Source of the DNA: Bacteroidales bacterium
GTDB lineage: Bacteria > Bacteroidota > Bacteroidia > Bacteroidales > F082
Length of the DNA: 64,000 nt
NCBI GenBank assembly: GCA_900769945.1
Contig: CAAGIO010000023.1
Coordinates: forward strand, 93,682 to 157,681
Reading direction: 5' to 3'
Below are positions 1 to 8,682 of the stretch, in pieces (the stretch's first letter is position 1; each line of letters opens with the position of its first letter). The notes under the pieces are model-generated. The model made no database searches. It saw nothing but the letters and a program-made list of their open reading frames with translations, and was not told where the DNA came from. The translations under genes were made by a program, and so were the position numbers.

Positions 1-485
1 AAGCGTCTCAGCTTATGCGATTCTAAAAGGAAGAAAAGCTTGCGAGCGATATTACGCTCACTATTAGCGAGATACCTATAATAATCATGCTCCACATTGT
101 GAGTACGAACAAAGACACGCCTATCACTAAAATCCTCGTCTAAGAGTATGCCGCAACAGTGGAGACCTTCGAGGAGAATGGGATATCGGTCTTTTTTCAG
201 ATTTGACGCCAAATCCTTTGATATTCTTGAGCAGACGATATAAGGCAGACGTGAGAGAGCACGCTTCATAGAAGTGTCACGTTTATAATAAGTGACTGAG
301 TAGCAAAGCTCTTCAAGCAGAGGAGCGTGAGGACGGCCATATTCAAAGACGTGAAGATGAATTTTCATTCCCCGTTCAGAGAGAGCCTTTATCTTGAAAA
401 AGACATCTATGACGCCACCATAATTGGCGGGGTATGGCACATCGAAGCACACTATATGAATATGATTATCAGACATATCGCTCAT
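1..485 (-). CDS. Glycosyltransferase N-terminal part, cut by window edge
   Basis: A leftward reading frame opens with ATG at 485 (or 476, same frame) and stays open to base 1, so only about 160 N-terminal residues are present. It begins MSDNHIHIVCFDVPYPANYGG, the usual opening of GT4/GT-B glycosyltransferases in which the glycine-rich turn after the first strand contacts the acceptor. Its start overlaps the stop of the upstream glycosyltransferase (469-471), which implies translational coupling in one operon for surface glycan or lipopolysaccharide assembly. Sugar specificity cannot be read. The family is inferred from the N-terminus only, since the nucleotide-sugar-binding half lies outside the window. 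Confidence 0.75.
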   Translation of the reverse strand, partial: MSDMSDNHIHIVCFDVPYPANYGGVIDVFFKIKALSERGMKIHLHVFEYGRPHAPLLEELCYSVTYYKRDTSMKRALSRLPYIVCSRISKDLASNLKKDRYPILLEGLHCCGILLDEDFSDRRVFVRTHNVEHDYYRYLANSERNIARKLFFLLESHKLRR

Positions 486-1584
486 AAATATTCAACAGTA
501 CAGCCTCTTCATTCTCCCAGCAGAGCGAGCGAGCCGCAACTTTAAGGTTATTCTTCCACTTGGCGATACGGTCTTCATCATTGAGAGCGGTGCGCACAGT
601 CTTAGCAATAGTCTCCGGGCGATGGTCATCAATGAAAGTACCTATATCATATTCTGTGATAATACGTTCTATCTCAGGGAGATGCGAGGCGATGACGGGC
701 ACTCCGGCCTGAATATAGTCAAAGAGTTTATTAGGCAGGCTGAAGCGATAATTAAGGTTTGTATCCTTATCAAGGGTGAATCCAAGAGAGGCGAGTTGAG
801 TGATAGCCATCATCTTCTGGTAAGGCATTCGTGGGAAAAACCTCACACGGTCAGTCCAGTTCTTCTTCATCACTCTCTCCTTTAACAAAGGCAGCACGTC
901 TCCCCCACCGATGATAACGAGCAGGCAGTCATCAAGATACTCCATGGCATCAACAAGCTCTTCCGAGCCGCGATGGATATTTATTCCGGAGCCTTGAAGC
1001 ACAAGAATATTCTTTTGTGGGTCAAGGCCTAACTCCTCTCGCGTGGAAGGAGCCGGCAGCATCTTTCGCATAGGGATGTTCCTTATCACGTTGGTCCTTA
1101 TGCCGTATTTCTCCCTGAAGAGATTCGCAATCGATTCATTTACAGTTATCATCTCCTTCATCTTCGGCAACACATACTCCTCTATCCTCTTCCAGACCTT
1201 CTGAACCCTTGGCCTGTTAACCAGCTCCGGCACCTCAGTAAAATATTCATGGCTGTCATAAATAAGCCCGATACGTTTCAACCTTGAGACCCAGAAATTT
1301 GGCAAAAGAGTATCCAAGTCGTTGGAAAGCAGGCAGTCGGCACGATGAGACAAAAGAAAAATGAAAAGACGGATGTTATATTCGGCATAGAACAAGGGGC
1401 CTTTCTCAAAAACAAGCCTCATACGGTGAGCTTTATATGGTCGAGAGTCCATCTCCGGAGAATGACGCTGCTTCCGCCCCACGAGAAGGACCTCAAAACC
1501 CACCTTTTGCAAGGCAAGACACGACTTATTGACACGCTGGTCCGTTACTAAGTCATTGATAACCGATACAATTACGCGTTTCAA
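469..1584 (-). CDS. Glycosyltransferase, GT4-like
   Basis: A 371-residue cytoplasmic glycosyltransferase of GT-B fold. The N-terminal half has the acceptor-domain features NDLDTLLPNF and YDSHEYFTEVPEL. The C-terminal half has the nucleotide-sugar-binding segment LPNKLFDYIQAGVPVIAS followed by the E(I)ER stretch, typical of GT4 enzymes. It starts with ATG at 1584 and its stop overlaps the start of the next glycosyltransferase, so the two form an operon. The likely role is transfer of a sugar from an NDP-sugar to a growing surface polysaccharide. Donor and acceptor are unknown. It diverges from murB across an 86-bp AT-rich gap. Confidence 0.85.
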   Translation of the reverse strand: MKRVIVSVINDLVTDQRVNKSCLALQKVGFEVLLVGRKQRHSPEMDSRPYKAHRMRLVFEKGPLFYAEYNIRLFIFLLSHRADCLLSNDLDTLLPNFWVSRLKRIGLIYDSHEYFTEVPELVNRPRVQKVWKRIEEYVLPKMKEMITVNESIANLFREKYGIRTNVIRNIPMRKMLPAPSTREELGLDPQKNILVLQGSGINIHRGSEELVDAMEYLDDCLLVIIGGGDVLPLLKERVMKKNWTDRVRFFPRMPYQKMMAITQLASLGFTLDKDTNLNYRFSLPNKLFDYIQAGVPVIASHLPEIERIITEYDIGTFIDDHRPETIAKTVRTALNDEDRIAKWKNNLKVAARSLCWENEEAVLLNIYERYV

Positions 1585-1646
1585 ATCAAAAAAAATTTAA
1601 CACTATAAAAATAGATATTTTCTCCCTTACTTTCGTAAAAATTACT

Positions 1647-1654
1647 TATTTTTG
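1647..1654 (+). promoter_or_regulatory. Bacteroidota -7 element upstream of murB
   Basis: TATTTTTG matches TAnnTTTG, the -7 consensus of the Bacteroidota primary sigma factor, and lies 17 bp before the murB ATG. A short leader of roughly ten bases would follow. No clear -33 TTTG was found at ideal spacing. Confidence 0.5.
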
Positions 1655-1670
1655 AAAAAATTTTGAACTG

Positions 1671-2702
1671 ATGAAAGAAAATATCTCTCTGCTCGGTAAA
1701 AACACCTTTGGTTTCGACATCAAAACAAAATATTATGTTGAAGTCAACAGCATTGAAGACGTAGAGGATCTTATTGATAATAAAGTGTTTACGGCTTTTC
1801 GCGACAACAACAAGGTCTTGATACTGAGTGGTGGCAGCAATATTTTATTCAAGAAGGATTATTTCGATGGTTTTGTGGTTCATAACAACATCAAGGGGAA
1901 AGAGGTTCTTGATGACGATTGCGGCACGGTGACAATAAGATGTATGGCGGGAGAGATATGGGAGGACTTCGTTGATTACACTCTGTCGGAGTCTCTTTAC
2001 GGTTTAGAGAACCTGTCGGGCATTCCCGGATATGTAGGTGCGGCACCCGTGCAAAACATTGGAGCTTACGGCGTTGAGGTGAAAGACACTATTTCTCAAG
2101 TGCATACTATCGATTTGTTCAGCGGCGAGAAGAAGGTCTTAAGCAATGAGGAATGCGAGTTCTCTTACAGGAACAGCGTTTTCAAGAAAAATAGAGGCAA
2201 GGACTATCTGCCATTTATCTACGCTGTTGATTTCAAGTTAAAAAGGAAGAGCGAGTTAAAGATAGACTACGGTAACATACGCAAATCGTTGGAGGACAAC
2301 AAGATAACAAACCCCAACAATAGAGATATTGCGAATATCATCAATAAGATCAGGCATGAGAAGTTACCTGACACAGACGTTATCGGGAGCGCAGGCAGTT
2401 TCTTCCAAAATGTGATTATCGGTTCGGAGAAGTACAAAGAGTTGAAAGGGCGTTTTCCGGAGATGCCTTCGTATGCAGAGAAAGACGGCTCATGGAAAAT
2501 CCCGACAGGCTGGCTCATAGAGAAAAGTGGGTGGAAAGGATACCGTGAGGGGAATGTCGGCGTTTGGGACAAGCAAGCACTTGTGCTCGTGCATTATGGT
2601 GGAGGAAAGCCCGAAGAGATAACAAGATTATCAGAAAAGATACAGTCATCGATAGCAGAGATGTTTGGGATAAGCATTTCTACAGAAGTAAATATTATCT
2701 AA
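1671..2702 (+). CDS. murB: UDP-N-acetylenolpyruvoylglucosamine reductase
   Basis: MurB reduces UDP-GlcNAc-enolpyruvate to UDP-MurNAc with NADPH and FAD, the second committed step of peptidoglycan synthesis in the cytoplasm. At 343 residues it matches the long, type I (E. coli-like) form. The FAD-binding segment SGGSNILF is at 53-60 and GIPGYVGAAPVQNIGAYG at 117-134. The catalytic serine lies in GSAGSFFQN (Ser243), the active-site Arg is probably R167 in SYRNSVFK, and the conserved C-terminal Glu is E339. The ATG at 1671 follows a -7 element by 17 bp. The T9SS cargo gene starts 11 bp after its stop, so the two may share a transcript. Confidence 0.96.
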   Translation: MKENISLLGKNTFGFDIKTKYYVEVNSIEDVEDLIDNKVFTAFRDNNKVLILSGGSNILFKKDYFDGFVVHNNIKGKEVLDDDCGTVTIRCMAGEIWEDFVDYTLSESLYGLENLSGIPGYVGAAPVQNIGAYGVEVKDTISQVHTIDLFSGEKKVLSNEECEFSYRNSVFKKNRGKDYLPFIYAVDFKLKRKSELKIDYGNIRKSLEDNKITNPNNRDIANIINKIRHEKLPDTDVIGSAGSFFQNVIIGSEKYKELKGRFPEMPSYAEKDGSWKIPTGWLIEKSGWKGYREGNVGVWDKQALVLVHYGGGKPEEITRLSEKIQSSIAEMFGISISTEVNII

Positions 2703-2713
2703 CACTATTTTAT

Positions 2714-5017
2714 ATGAAAAAACACTTTTTACTATTATCATTGATAATCATGGTATTATCATTAACAGCACAAAGAAATGTGTTAGTTGAGGAACTAACA
2801 GGAACATGGTGCCAATATTGTCCCGGTGGCATTTATTATGGTGATTCGTTAAGTCACGCCTACGACAATGTATATTTTGTAGCGGTGCACACCATTGATG
2901 CGATGGGCAATGAAGAATATGCGACACACACGGGGCTTACAAGTGCTCCGGCGGCGAACATCGGGCGCAAGCACATGAACAAATCATTTGACAAATGGTT
3001 TGAGACGACGTTAGCATATATGAATGACGGTCAAGAGCAGAGCACCGTTGACGTGTCAGCCACATTCGAGCCGGGCAGCAGGGTTGTGAATATCACTGTA
3101 AGTGCGACAGCAAAGAGTAACATGGGCGGAAACTACCGGTTTGCGGCGATAGTGGTGGAAGACGCCATCACCGGACCGGCGCCACATTACAACCAAGCCA
3201 ACAACTACAGCGGTTCCTCATATTATGTAGGCGGTTTCGAGAGCCTGCCGAACCCTGTACCAGCCGAGAGAATGGCATACGACCATGTTGGCCGTCATCT
3301 CATCAGCGACTTTGATGGTGCCGAAGGCTCATTCCCATCATCGTTAAACGCCGGACAAACAGCGACATACGAGTTCTCCTACACCCTTCCGGAGGAATAT
3401 AATGAAGATTATGTCCGCATCATCGGGCTGTTGGTCAACCAAGACACAAAGGAAGTGGATAACGCTGCACGCACACCTTACCTCAACGGAAGCACTAACG
3501 CAGCGCCTATCTTCACCTCACACGGGAAGACAGAAGGTTTTGTAGGCACCGCATATAACTACAACGTATTCTGTCACGACACCGAAGGAGCCTCCCTGAC
3601 TATTACCGCAGTGGAGAAACCTGAGTGGATTTCCTTTGAACAAACCGACAACAAATCAGGAGTGATGACAGGTACTCCATCACAATCAGGCGATTACACT
3701 GTCGTATTAGAAGCTAACGACGGCATCACCACAACGACACAGGAGTTTGTCATCAACGTTGCCGACGGACTCGAAGGCAACTGGGAATATGTTGGCGAGC
3801 GCGGCTTCAACAGCGGTAACTCTTACGTCCACGACATGGTGTTCTATGGCGACACCTGCTATGTCTTGGTTCAAGAAAACGACAAGCCTATTGTATATAG
3901 GAGCGTTGACGATGGTGAGTGGGAACAGTTAGGCAACATCAACACAAGCATGACATACGTCACCTCCACCATTGACGTCACAAGCACAGGCGAGATTTAC
4001 ATCGGATATTCGGAGGAAATAAACTACTCTTACTATGGAAGAGTAAAGAAATGGGACGGCAGCTCATGGTCGGACGTGGGCACTGTTCCAAATTGCTTCG
4101 ATATATATTTGCGCATCGACAGCAACGACACCCCTTATTTCGTATGCCGACATGATGGAAACTGGCTCGGATACCTACATAAACTCGTTGATGGCCAATG
4201 GATTGAAGTTGGTGGCGGACCAATAAACTCATCTTACACATACTGGTTCTCCATGGATTTCGACAATAATGACACCCCTTATCTGTTATGGTCGATGGAC
4301 GGCAACCGCGCACATGTTACAAAATACGAGAACGATGAATGGGTTAGTCTCGGCGAGGTATCCCAGCAAACAGTATATTATTATATGAATATCGGCATCA
4401 ACGAAGATAATAAGGTCTTCGTTGCATTTAACAGCAACGGCACAAGAGGCATTGATGTTTATACATTCGAGAACGAGGAATGGCTGAACATTGGCACAAA
4501 TATAGGTGATTGCACCACGAAGCACATGGATATGGTTATGGTTGAAGGCTATCCTACTATCGTTTATTCCGATGAGACACAAGGCAATGCGTTAAGCGTG
4601 ATACATTACGACGGCGAGGCTTGGGAATATATCGGGCCAAGGGCATACACCGAAGGCGCAACATCATATCCGCAAATAGCGTTAAGAGACACCACCTATT
4701 ACGTGTCTTTTGTTGAAGATGACTTAGGCGATGCCATCTCAGTGATGAAATATCAGTTGCCGGAACCGCCACAGCCACCAACAGCTATTGCCGAAGCAGC
4801 AGCTAATGACATTTACACCTGCTATCCTACCATAGCCAACTCAACAATAATCATTGAGAGCAAAGTTAGAGGAGAAGCTAAAATCATGAATATCAACGGC
4901 TCTGTAGTGATGTCAACAAATATTAGCGAAGGAGCGAACGAGATAGAGGTTAGACATCTTGCCCACGGAATGTACATTATCGACATCAATGGCATCAAAA
5001 CGAAGATAATCAGATAG
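2714..5017 (+). CDS. T9SS-secreted protein with Omp28/thioredoxin-like and Ig-like domains
   Basis: A 767-residue exported protein. I take ATG 2714 as the start because it opens a signal peptide of about 20 residues ending LTAQ; the frame is open further upstream, but that part overlaps murB. Residues 24-40 read LVEELTGTWCQYCPGG, a thioredoxin-like CxxC (C33, C36) as in Omp28-type outer-membrane proteins. A putative Ig-like domain covers about 262-352, and the following region looks like repeated beta-propeller strands with Trp and Asp. The last ~70 residues form a Por secretion-system C-terminal sorting domain ending GMYIIDINGIKTKIIR. It is probably surface attached through T9SS. The redox role is inferred only from CxxC. 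A second cargo at 60401 shares the same motif. Confidence 0.85.
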   Translation: MKKHFLLLSLIIMVLSLTAQRNVLVEELTGTWCQYCPGGIYYGDSLSHAYDNVYFVAVHTIDAMGNEEYATHTGLTSAPAANIGRKHMNKSFDKWFETTLAYMNDGQEQSTVDVSATFEPGSRVVNITVSATAKSNMGGNYRFAAIVVEDAITGPAPHYNQANNYSGSSYYVGGFESLPNPVPAERMAYDHVGRHLISDFDGAEGSFPSSLNAGQTATYEFSYTLPEEYNEDYVRIIGLLVNQDTKEVDNAARTPYLNGSTNAAPIFTSHGKTEGFVGTAYNYNVFCHDTEGASLTITAVEKPEWISFEQTDNKSGVMTGTPSQSGDYTVVLEANDGITTTTQEFVINVADGLEGNWEYVGERGFNSGNSYVHDMVFYGDTCYVLVQENDKPIVYRSVDDGEWEQLGNINTSMTYVTSTIDVTSTGEIYIGYSEEINYSYYGRVKKWDGSSWSDVGTVPNCFDIYLRIDSNDTPYFVCRHDGNWLGYLHKLVDGQWIEVGGGPINSSYTYWFSMDFDNNDTPYLLWSMDGNRAHVTKYENDEWVSLGEVSQQTVYYYMNIGINEDNKVFVAFNSNGTRGIDVYTFENEEWLNIGTNIGDCTTKHMDMVMVEGYPTIVYSDETQGNALSVIHYDGEAWEYIGPRAYTEGATSYPQIALRDTTYYVSFVEDDLGDAISVMKYQLPEPPQPPTAIAEAAANDIYTCYPTIANSTIIIESKVRGEAKIMNINGSVVMSTNISEGANEIEVRHLAHGMYIIDINGIKTKIIR

Positions 5018-5042
5018 TAATAAAGAAGAGTATTTCATCATT

Positions 5043-5078
5043 AACAATTGCGGACGAGGAATCTTGTTCGCAATTGTT
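5043..5078 (+). terminator. Strong hairpin after the T9SS gene
   Basis: A 16-bp stem (5043-5058 with 5063-5078, two G-U pairs) closes a GAAT loop, 25 bp after the stop codon at 5017. There is only a weak T-run afterwards (GCTTTCT), so it may stabilise the 3' end as well as terminate. Confidence 0.6.
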
Positions 5079-5443
5079 GCTTTCTGACTTCTTCATCGTG
5101 TCAGCAAAGACATGTCATCGAATAGCTTTGTGATTTTATGGTGCATTGGTATCATAATGTTCTTAATGCAAACACTATTGTAAGAGGAGGTGTGTCTTTT
5201 GGAAGTTGTAACAATAATTCCGCATTAAGAAAGCACTATTGACTGGGAAATCCCCAACTTACTGAAAATCATAAGTCGGGGAGATATTATGTTTAGTTTA
5301 AGCCTAAAGATATTTCACGGTGTCGTGTGAAGATATTGGTTTTTGCAGAGGAATCAGCCTTCATTGCTCATTCCATTCATTATTCCTCAGTCCTCAGCGT
5401 TCAACACATCATGTTTTTGGGGCAGCAGGAAAAGGGACGGGTG
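5079..5443. other. Intergenic region between convergent genes
   Basis: About 365 bases without a credible gene between the T9SS gene and pyrD. It contains an imperfect inverted repeat at 5252-5281 that pairs fully, with one G-U, only in leftward RNA; this may mark the 3' end of the pyrK-pyrD transcript. Short ORFs here extend into pyrD antisense and look like shadows. Confidence 0.5.
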
Positions 5444-6355
5444 TCATACAATCATGCCGCCGACAAGGTCGTTAACATCGTTAACCCCATGTCTTTCACA
5501 GTATTCCACTATTCCTGCGGCCACTTTCACTGATATTGAAGGGTCGATGAAGTTAGCGGTACCAATTTCTATTGCCGATGCGCCAGCGAGGAGGAACTCC
5601 ACTGCGTCGGCTGCGGAGGAGATACCTCCAAGGCCTATGACAGGTATTTTCACTGCTTTTGCCACCTGCCACACCATTCGCACTGCTACAGGTTTCACGC
5701 ACGGTCCTGACAATCCGCCTGTCACCATTGAGAGGCGAGGGCGACGGTTTTCAATATCGATAGACATGCCGAGGAGGGTGTTGATAAGCGAGAGTGAGTC
5801 AGCGCCTGCGGCTTCAGCGGCGAGGGCGATGTCGGCGATATTAGTAACATTAGGCGACAGTTTGACGATGAGGTGTTTATGATAGACATCACGGACGGCA
5901 CGCACCACCTGCTCAATGCCGGAGCAGGTGACGCCGAACGCCATGCCGCCTTGTTTCACGTTCGGACAGGAGACATTCAGTTCGATGGCGGGCACATCGT
6001 CAAGGGCATCAACGATGGCAGATGCTTTGACATAATCCTCGATATTAGAGCCGCTGACATTAACAATCACGTTAGTGTCGAAATGCCTTATCCTCGGATA
6101 GATGGTGTTTACGAAATAATCTACACCTTTATTCTGAAGGCCCACGCAGTTGAGCATTCCCATTGGTGTCTCGGCCATACGCGGATAAGGGTTCCCCTCG
6201 CGATGATGCAGAGTTGTGCCTTTTACGACAATGCCACCAAGTTCTGAAAGGTTGACGAAGTCGGTGTATTCCTCGCCATATCCGAAAGTACCCGATGCTG
6301 TCATCACCGGGTTTCTAAGGGTCAAGCCCTTTAATTTTATCTCAGTGTTTACCAT
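5444..6355 (-). CDS. pyrD: Dihydroorotate dehydrogenase B, catalytic subunit
   Basis: A class 1B dihydroorotate dehydrogenase that oxidises dihydroorotate to orotate in pyrimidine synthesis, passing electrons from FMN to the PyrK partner and on to NAD+. The 303 residues fit the family. TASGTFGYGEEY is at 19-30 (FMN site), the lysine K45 in VVKGTT contacts FMN, and the catalytic base Cys130 in NVSCPNVK distinguishes class 1 from the serine-using class 2 enzymes. LGGISSAADAVEFLLAGA near 242-259 is the FMN phosphate site. The start overlaps the end of pyrK by 7 nt, so the subunits are translationally coupled. Confidence 0.96.
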   Translation of the reverse strand: MVNTEIKLKGLTLRNPVMTASGTFGYGEEYTDFVNLSELGGIVVKGTTLHHREGNPYPRMAETPMGMLNCVGLQNKGVDYFVNTIYPRIRHFDTNVIVNVSGSNIEDYVKASAIVDALDDVPAIELNVSCPNVKQGGMAFGVTCSGIEQVVRAVRDVYHKHLIVKLSPNVTNIADIALAAEAAGADSLSLINTLLGMSIDIENRRPRLSMVTGGLSGPCVKPVAVRMVWQVAKAVKIPVIGLGGISSAADAVEFLLAGASAIEIGTANFIDPSISVKVAAGIVEYCERHGVNDVNDLVGGMIV

Positions 6356-7116
6356 AGCAGTCTATTAATATTAAAGACGGGACCTTCCTTACAGACGCAG
6401 ACGTTACCATCGGCAGTGTTTTCCACACAGCAGAGGCAGGCGCCTATGCCGCAGGCCATAGAGTTTTCGAGCGACACCTCGCACCATATCTTTTTCTCGC
6501 GTGCCATTGCTGCGACGGCTTTCATCATAGGGAGTGGGCCGCATGAATAAATCTTATCGAACGAAGAGCTCTCCCACAGGCTATGTTGGGTGACAAAGCC
6601 ATTCTCACCAAGAGAGCCGTCATTTGTTGTGACGAACACCTCCCCCACCTCTTTATACTTATCGAGAAGGACGAGGTCATCTTTTGAGCGGCCACCCAAC
6701 AGGAAAGGCACCTGTTTTCCGGGGAACGTCTCTTTTATCATCTTTGCGAAATAGAGCAGCGGTGCGACACCCACGCCGCCACCCACGAGGAGCACCTTGT
6801 CCGACATCTCCGGCATGGTGAAACCGTTGCCGAGCGGCAGTACGATGTTGACTTTTGCGCCTATTGGCAATGAGCAGAGAGTCTTTGTGCCTTCATGTGC
6901 CTCCTGTATCAGAAGCTCAATGGTGTTGCTATCCATATCCACGTCATGAATGGATATCGGACGGCGAAGATAGACGTTGTTGTTCCCATCGACGCGCACC
7001 TGTACGAACTGTCCTCCGTCGATATGAGGCAACGGCTCGGCACTCTGTAGTCGGAAAAGCGCACTGCGTGACCACCTCTCTTTCCCCACTATTGTGAAAT
7101 CGGCTATTTTTTTCAT
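6349..7116 (-). CDS. pyrK: Dihydroorotate dehydrogenase B, electron-transfer subunit
   Basis: The FAD and [2Fe-2S] subunit that couples PyrD to NAD+. It has 255 residues. The flavin-binding RRPISI is at 51-56, and the NAD-binding strand LLVGGGVGVAPLLYFA follows near 105-120. The C-terminal Cys cluster C222-x4-C227-x2-C230 plus a fourth ligand, C240 or C242, holds the iron-sulfur centre. Gene order pyrK-pyrD with a 7-nt overlap is standard. Together they define the NAD-dependent type, rather than the fumarate- or quinone-linked enzyme. Confidence 0.95.
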   Translation of the reverse strand: MKKIADFTIVGKERWSRSALFRLQSAEPLPHIDGGQFVQVRVDGNNNVYLRRPISIHDVDMDSNTIELLIQEAHEGTKTLCSLPIGAKVNIVLPLGNGFTMPEMSDKVLLVGGGVGVAPLLYFAKMIKETFPGKQVPFLLGGRSKDDLVLLDKYKEVGEVFVTTNDGSLGENGFVTQHSLWESSSFDKIYSCGPLPMMKAVAAMAREKKIWCEVSLENSMACGIGACLCCVENTADGNVCVCKEGPVFNINRLLW

Positions 7117-7142
7117 GATATGACGGTTTTGTTATTTCAAAA

Positions 7143-7174
7143 AAAGGTGAAATGAATTACTTCGTTTCACCTTT
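7143..7174 (-). terminator. Rho-independent terminator of the DUF5606 gene
   Basis: A 14-bp stem with a 4-base loop (7143-7156 with 7161-7174, one G-U pair) is followed on the leftward strand by a run of seven T. It lies between the end of the 7199-7747 gene and pyrK, so it separates these two leftward transcripts. Confidence 0.8.
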
Positions 7175-7198
7175 ATTGCTACATCGCGTTATACGTTA

Positions 7199-7747
7199 TT
7201 AAACCTTTTTTGGTTTCTTTGTTGACTTTGCTGCAGGTGCGGCGGCTGACTTCACCGTCTCCTTAGCAGCAGCTTTAGGTGTCGCTGTCTTTGTCTCTTT
7301 CTTTATCACCGGCTTTTCTACGGCTGCATCTTCCGAATGCTCTTCCTTATTCTCTTCCTCGGTGAAAACCAACAGCCCTTTATCATTAAGAAGTTGGTAC
7401 CATTGAAAAACCTTGACCATATCTGATTGGTAAACAGCATCTTCATCATAATCAGGTAATATGAGCATAAACTTCTCTCTAAGCTCAACCGGCGACAGTT
7501 TCTTAGGATTGAAATCCAACTTGTCACCCAATTTATCATGAATACTCATAAAGACTTCCTTAAGAGGTTTATCATCACCAGTGGTGAAGATACTAATTTC
7601 TTCGAGAGAGCTGATTCTGTCATGGGCGAAAGCCGGATTACGTTTTCCGTCAATCAAAGATTCAACAATAAGTTTGCCTGCGCCCTGAGATGAGATAACA
7701 AATAAACCTGGTTTACCTGAAATAGCTACAACTTTACTTAAATCCAT
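7199..7747 (-). CDS. DUF5606 domain protein (Bacteroidota-conserved)
   Basis: A 182-residue soluble protein opening MDLSKVVAISGKPGLFVISS, the hallmark of the DUF5606 family that is widespread in Bacteroidota and of unknown function. The first ~140 residues are the conserved two-part domain: a small beta-rich start, then a helical part with KKLSPVELREKFMLILPDYD. The tail from about 140 is a low-complexity Lys/Ala/Glu extension that is probably disordered. It has no signal peptide. It stands as a single gene with its own -7 element (7774-7781) and terminator. RNA or DNA binding could be imagined from the basic tail, but nothing here proves it. Confidence 0.8.
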   Translation of the reverse strand: MDLSKVVAISGKPGLFVISSQGAGKLIVESLIDGKRNPAFAHDRISSLEEISIFTTGDDKPLKEVFMSIHDKLGDKLDFNPKKLSPVELREKFMLILPDYDEDAVYQSDMVKVFQWYQLLNDKGLLVFTEEENKEEHSEDAAVEKPVIKKETKTATPKAAAKETVKSAAAPAAKSTKKPKKV

Positions 7748-7773
7748 ATATAAAAACAGTCTAAAAATTTTGG

Positions 7774-7781
7774 CAAAAATA
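7774..7781 (-). promoter_or_regulatory. -7 element of the DUF5606 gene
   Basis: Leftward TATTTTTG matches TAnnTTTG and lies 26 bp upstream of the ATG at 7747. Confidence 0.5.
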
Positions 7782-7854
7782 ATATTTTTTTCGTTTGTCG
7801 GACTAAATAAGTGGTATTTTCTAAAAATGTTATAGTAAAACGATGAAATTGAGG

Positions 7855-8682
7855 TCAGAGCAGTTTATCTATGAGAGCGTTTGTCTCGTTCCAAACCCAT
7901 TCGGTCATCTTATGTTTGGCGAACTTTTTTGGGAGGGAGGATTTTTTCTTTCCGTGAAAGAGGAGTGCGTTGTCGTCAGAAAGCAGGGCGTTACAAGCTG
8001 GCAGCGCGCCTTTTTCGGGGGAGGAGCAGAAGAACGGGCGGAAGAGCACGTCTGCGAGCGGGTCGAACCAGCGTCCCATTGTAATCATGTTGCTATTAAC
8101 TATTCCGGGGTCTGTCATGTTGACGTGGCAGCCTGCCGGCACTGTTTGCGCGAGTCTTGACGAGTAGAGCAGCAGTGCGAGTTTCGACTCCCCGTAAGTG
8201 CCGAGTTGTCTGAAGCGTTTCTTGTCAGCATCAAAGAGATGGTGGTCAACATCAGAGACATAGCGAGTAAGGGATACGGTATTGACAATATGGAAGCTGT
8301 TGTCCATCAGAGGCATCATGAGGCGTATGAGCATGGCTGTCCCGATGAGGTTGGTTCCCACCGTCATCTCGAATCCGTCGGGAGTGGTGCAGAAGTCACG
8401 GCACATTATCCCGGCGTTATTAAGAAGGTATTTCGGTTTCAGTTCCTTCTGTTCAATAATGTGGCAGAAGTCTCGCACTGATTTAACGGAGGCGAGGTCG
8501 AGGTGAAGCAGTTCCACGCTTCGGTTCGGGAAGTCGTGTGCGAGGGTGTCGCGAATAGGAGCCGCCTTCTCCAAGTTACGGCATGCCATCACCACTCCAA
8601 AGCCCATGTCGAGCAACAATCTCGCAGCTGCGCCACCAATGCTTCCGGAGGCGCCGGTCACTATCACCTTAGCTTTTTCCAT
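7855..8682 (-). CDS. Short-chain dehydrogenase/reductase (retinol dehydrogenase-like)
   Basis: An NAD(P)-dependent oxidoreductase of 275 residues. The cofactor motif TGASGSIG is at 9-16, followed by ACRN at 33-36, which favours NADP. NNAG is at 88-91, and the catalytic set is Ser137, Tyr163 and Lys167. Length and the D-L-A-S-V segment resemble retinol-dehydrogenase or WW-oxidoreductase-type SDRs. It is the last gene of a leftward run and its start overlaps the preceding SDR by 19 nt, so the two are coupled. The substrate is unknown; a ketone or alcohol acted on jointly with the neighbouring flavin enzyme is plausible. Confidence 0.85.
   Translation of the reverse strand: MEKAKVIVTGASGSIGGAAARLLLDMGFGVVMACRNLEKAAPIRDTLAHDFPNRSVELLHLDLASVKSVRDFCHIIEQKELKPKYLLNNAGIMCRDFCTTPDGFEMTVGTNLIGTAMLIRLMMPLMDNSFHIVNTVSLTRYVSDVDHHLFDADKKRFRQLGTYGESKLALLLYSSRLAQTVPAGCHVNMTDPGIVNSNMITMGRWFDPLADVLFRPFFCSSPEKGALPACNALLSDDNALLFHGKKKSSLPKKFAKHKMTEWVWNETNALIDKLL

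Noticed and set aside
2564..2713. Upstream extension of the T9SS cargo frame inside murB
   Set aside because: It overlaps the well-supported murB frame, and the signal peptide starts at 2714.
5343..5882. A 179-residue rightward ORF over the pyrD end
   Set aside because: It is antisense to pyrD, whose family is certain, and its composition (Ala/Ser/Thr/Arg) is that of a shadow.
7843..8160. Rightward ORFs antisense to the SDR genes
   Set aside because: They are antisense to two clear SDR genes with intact catalytic motifs.
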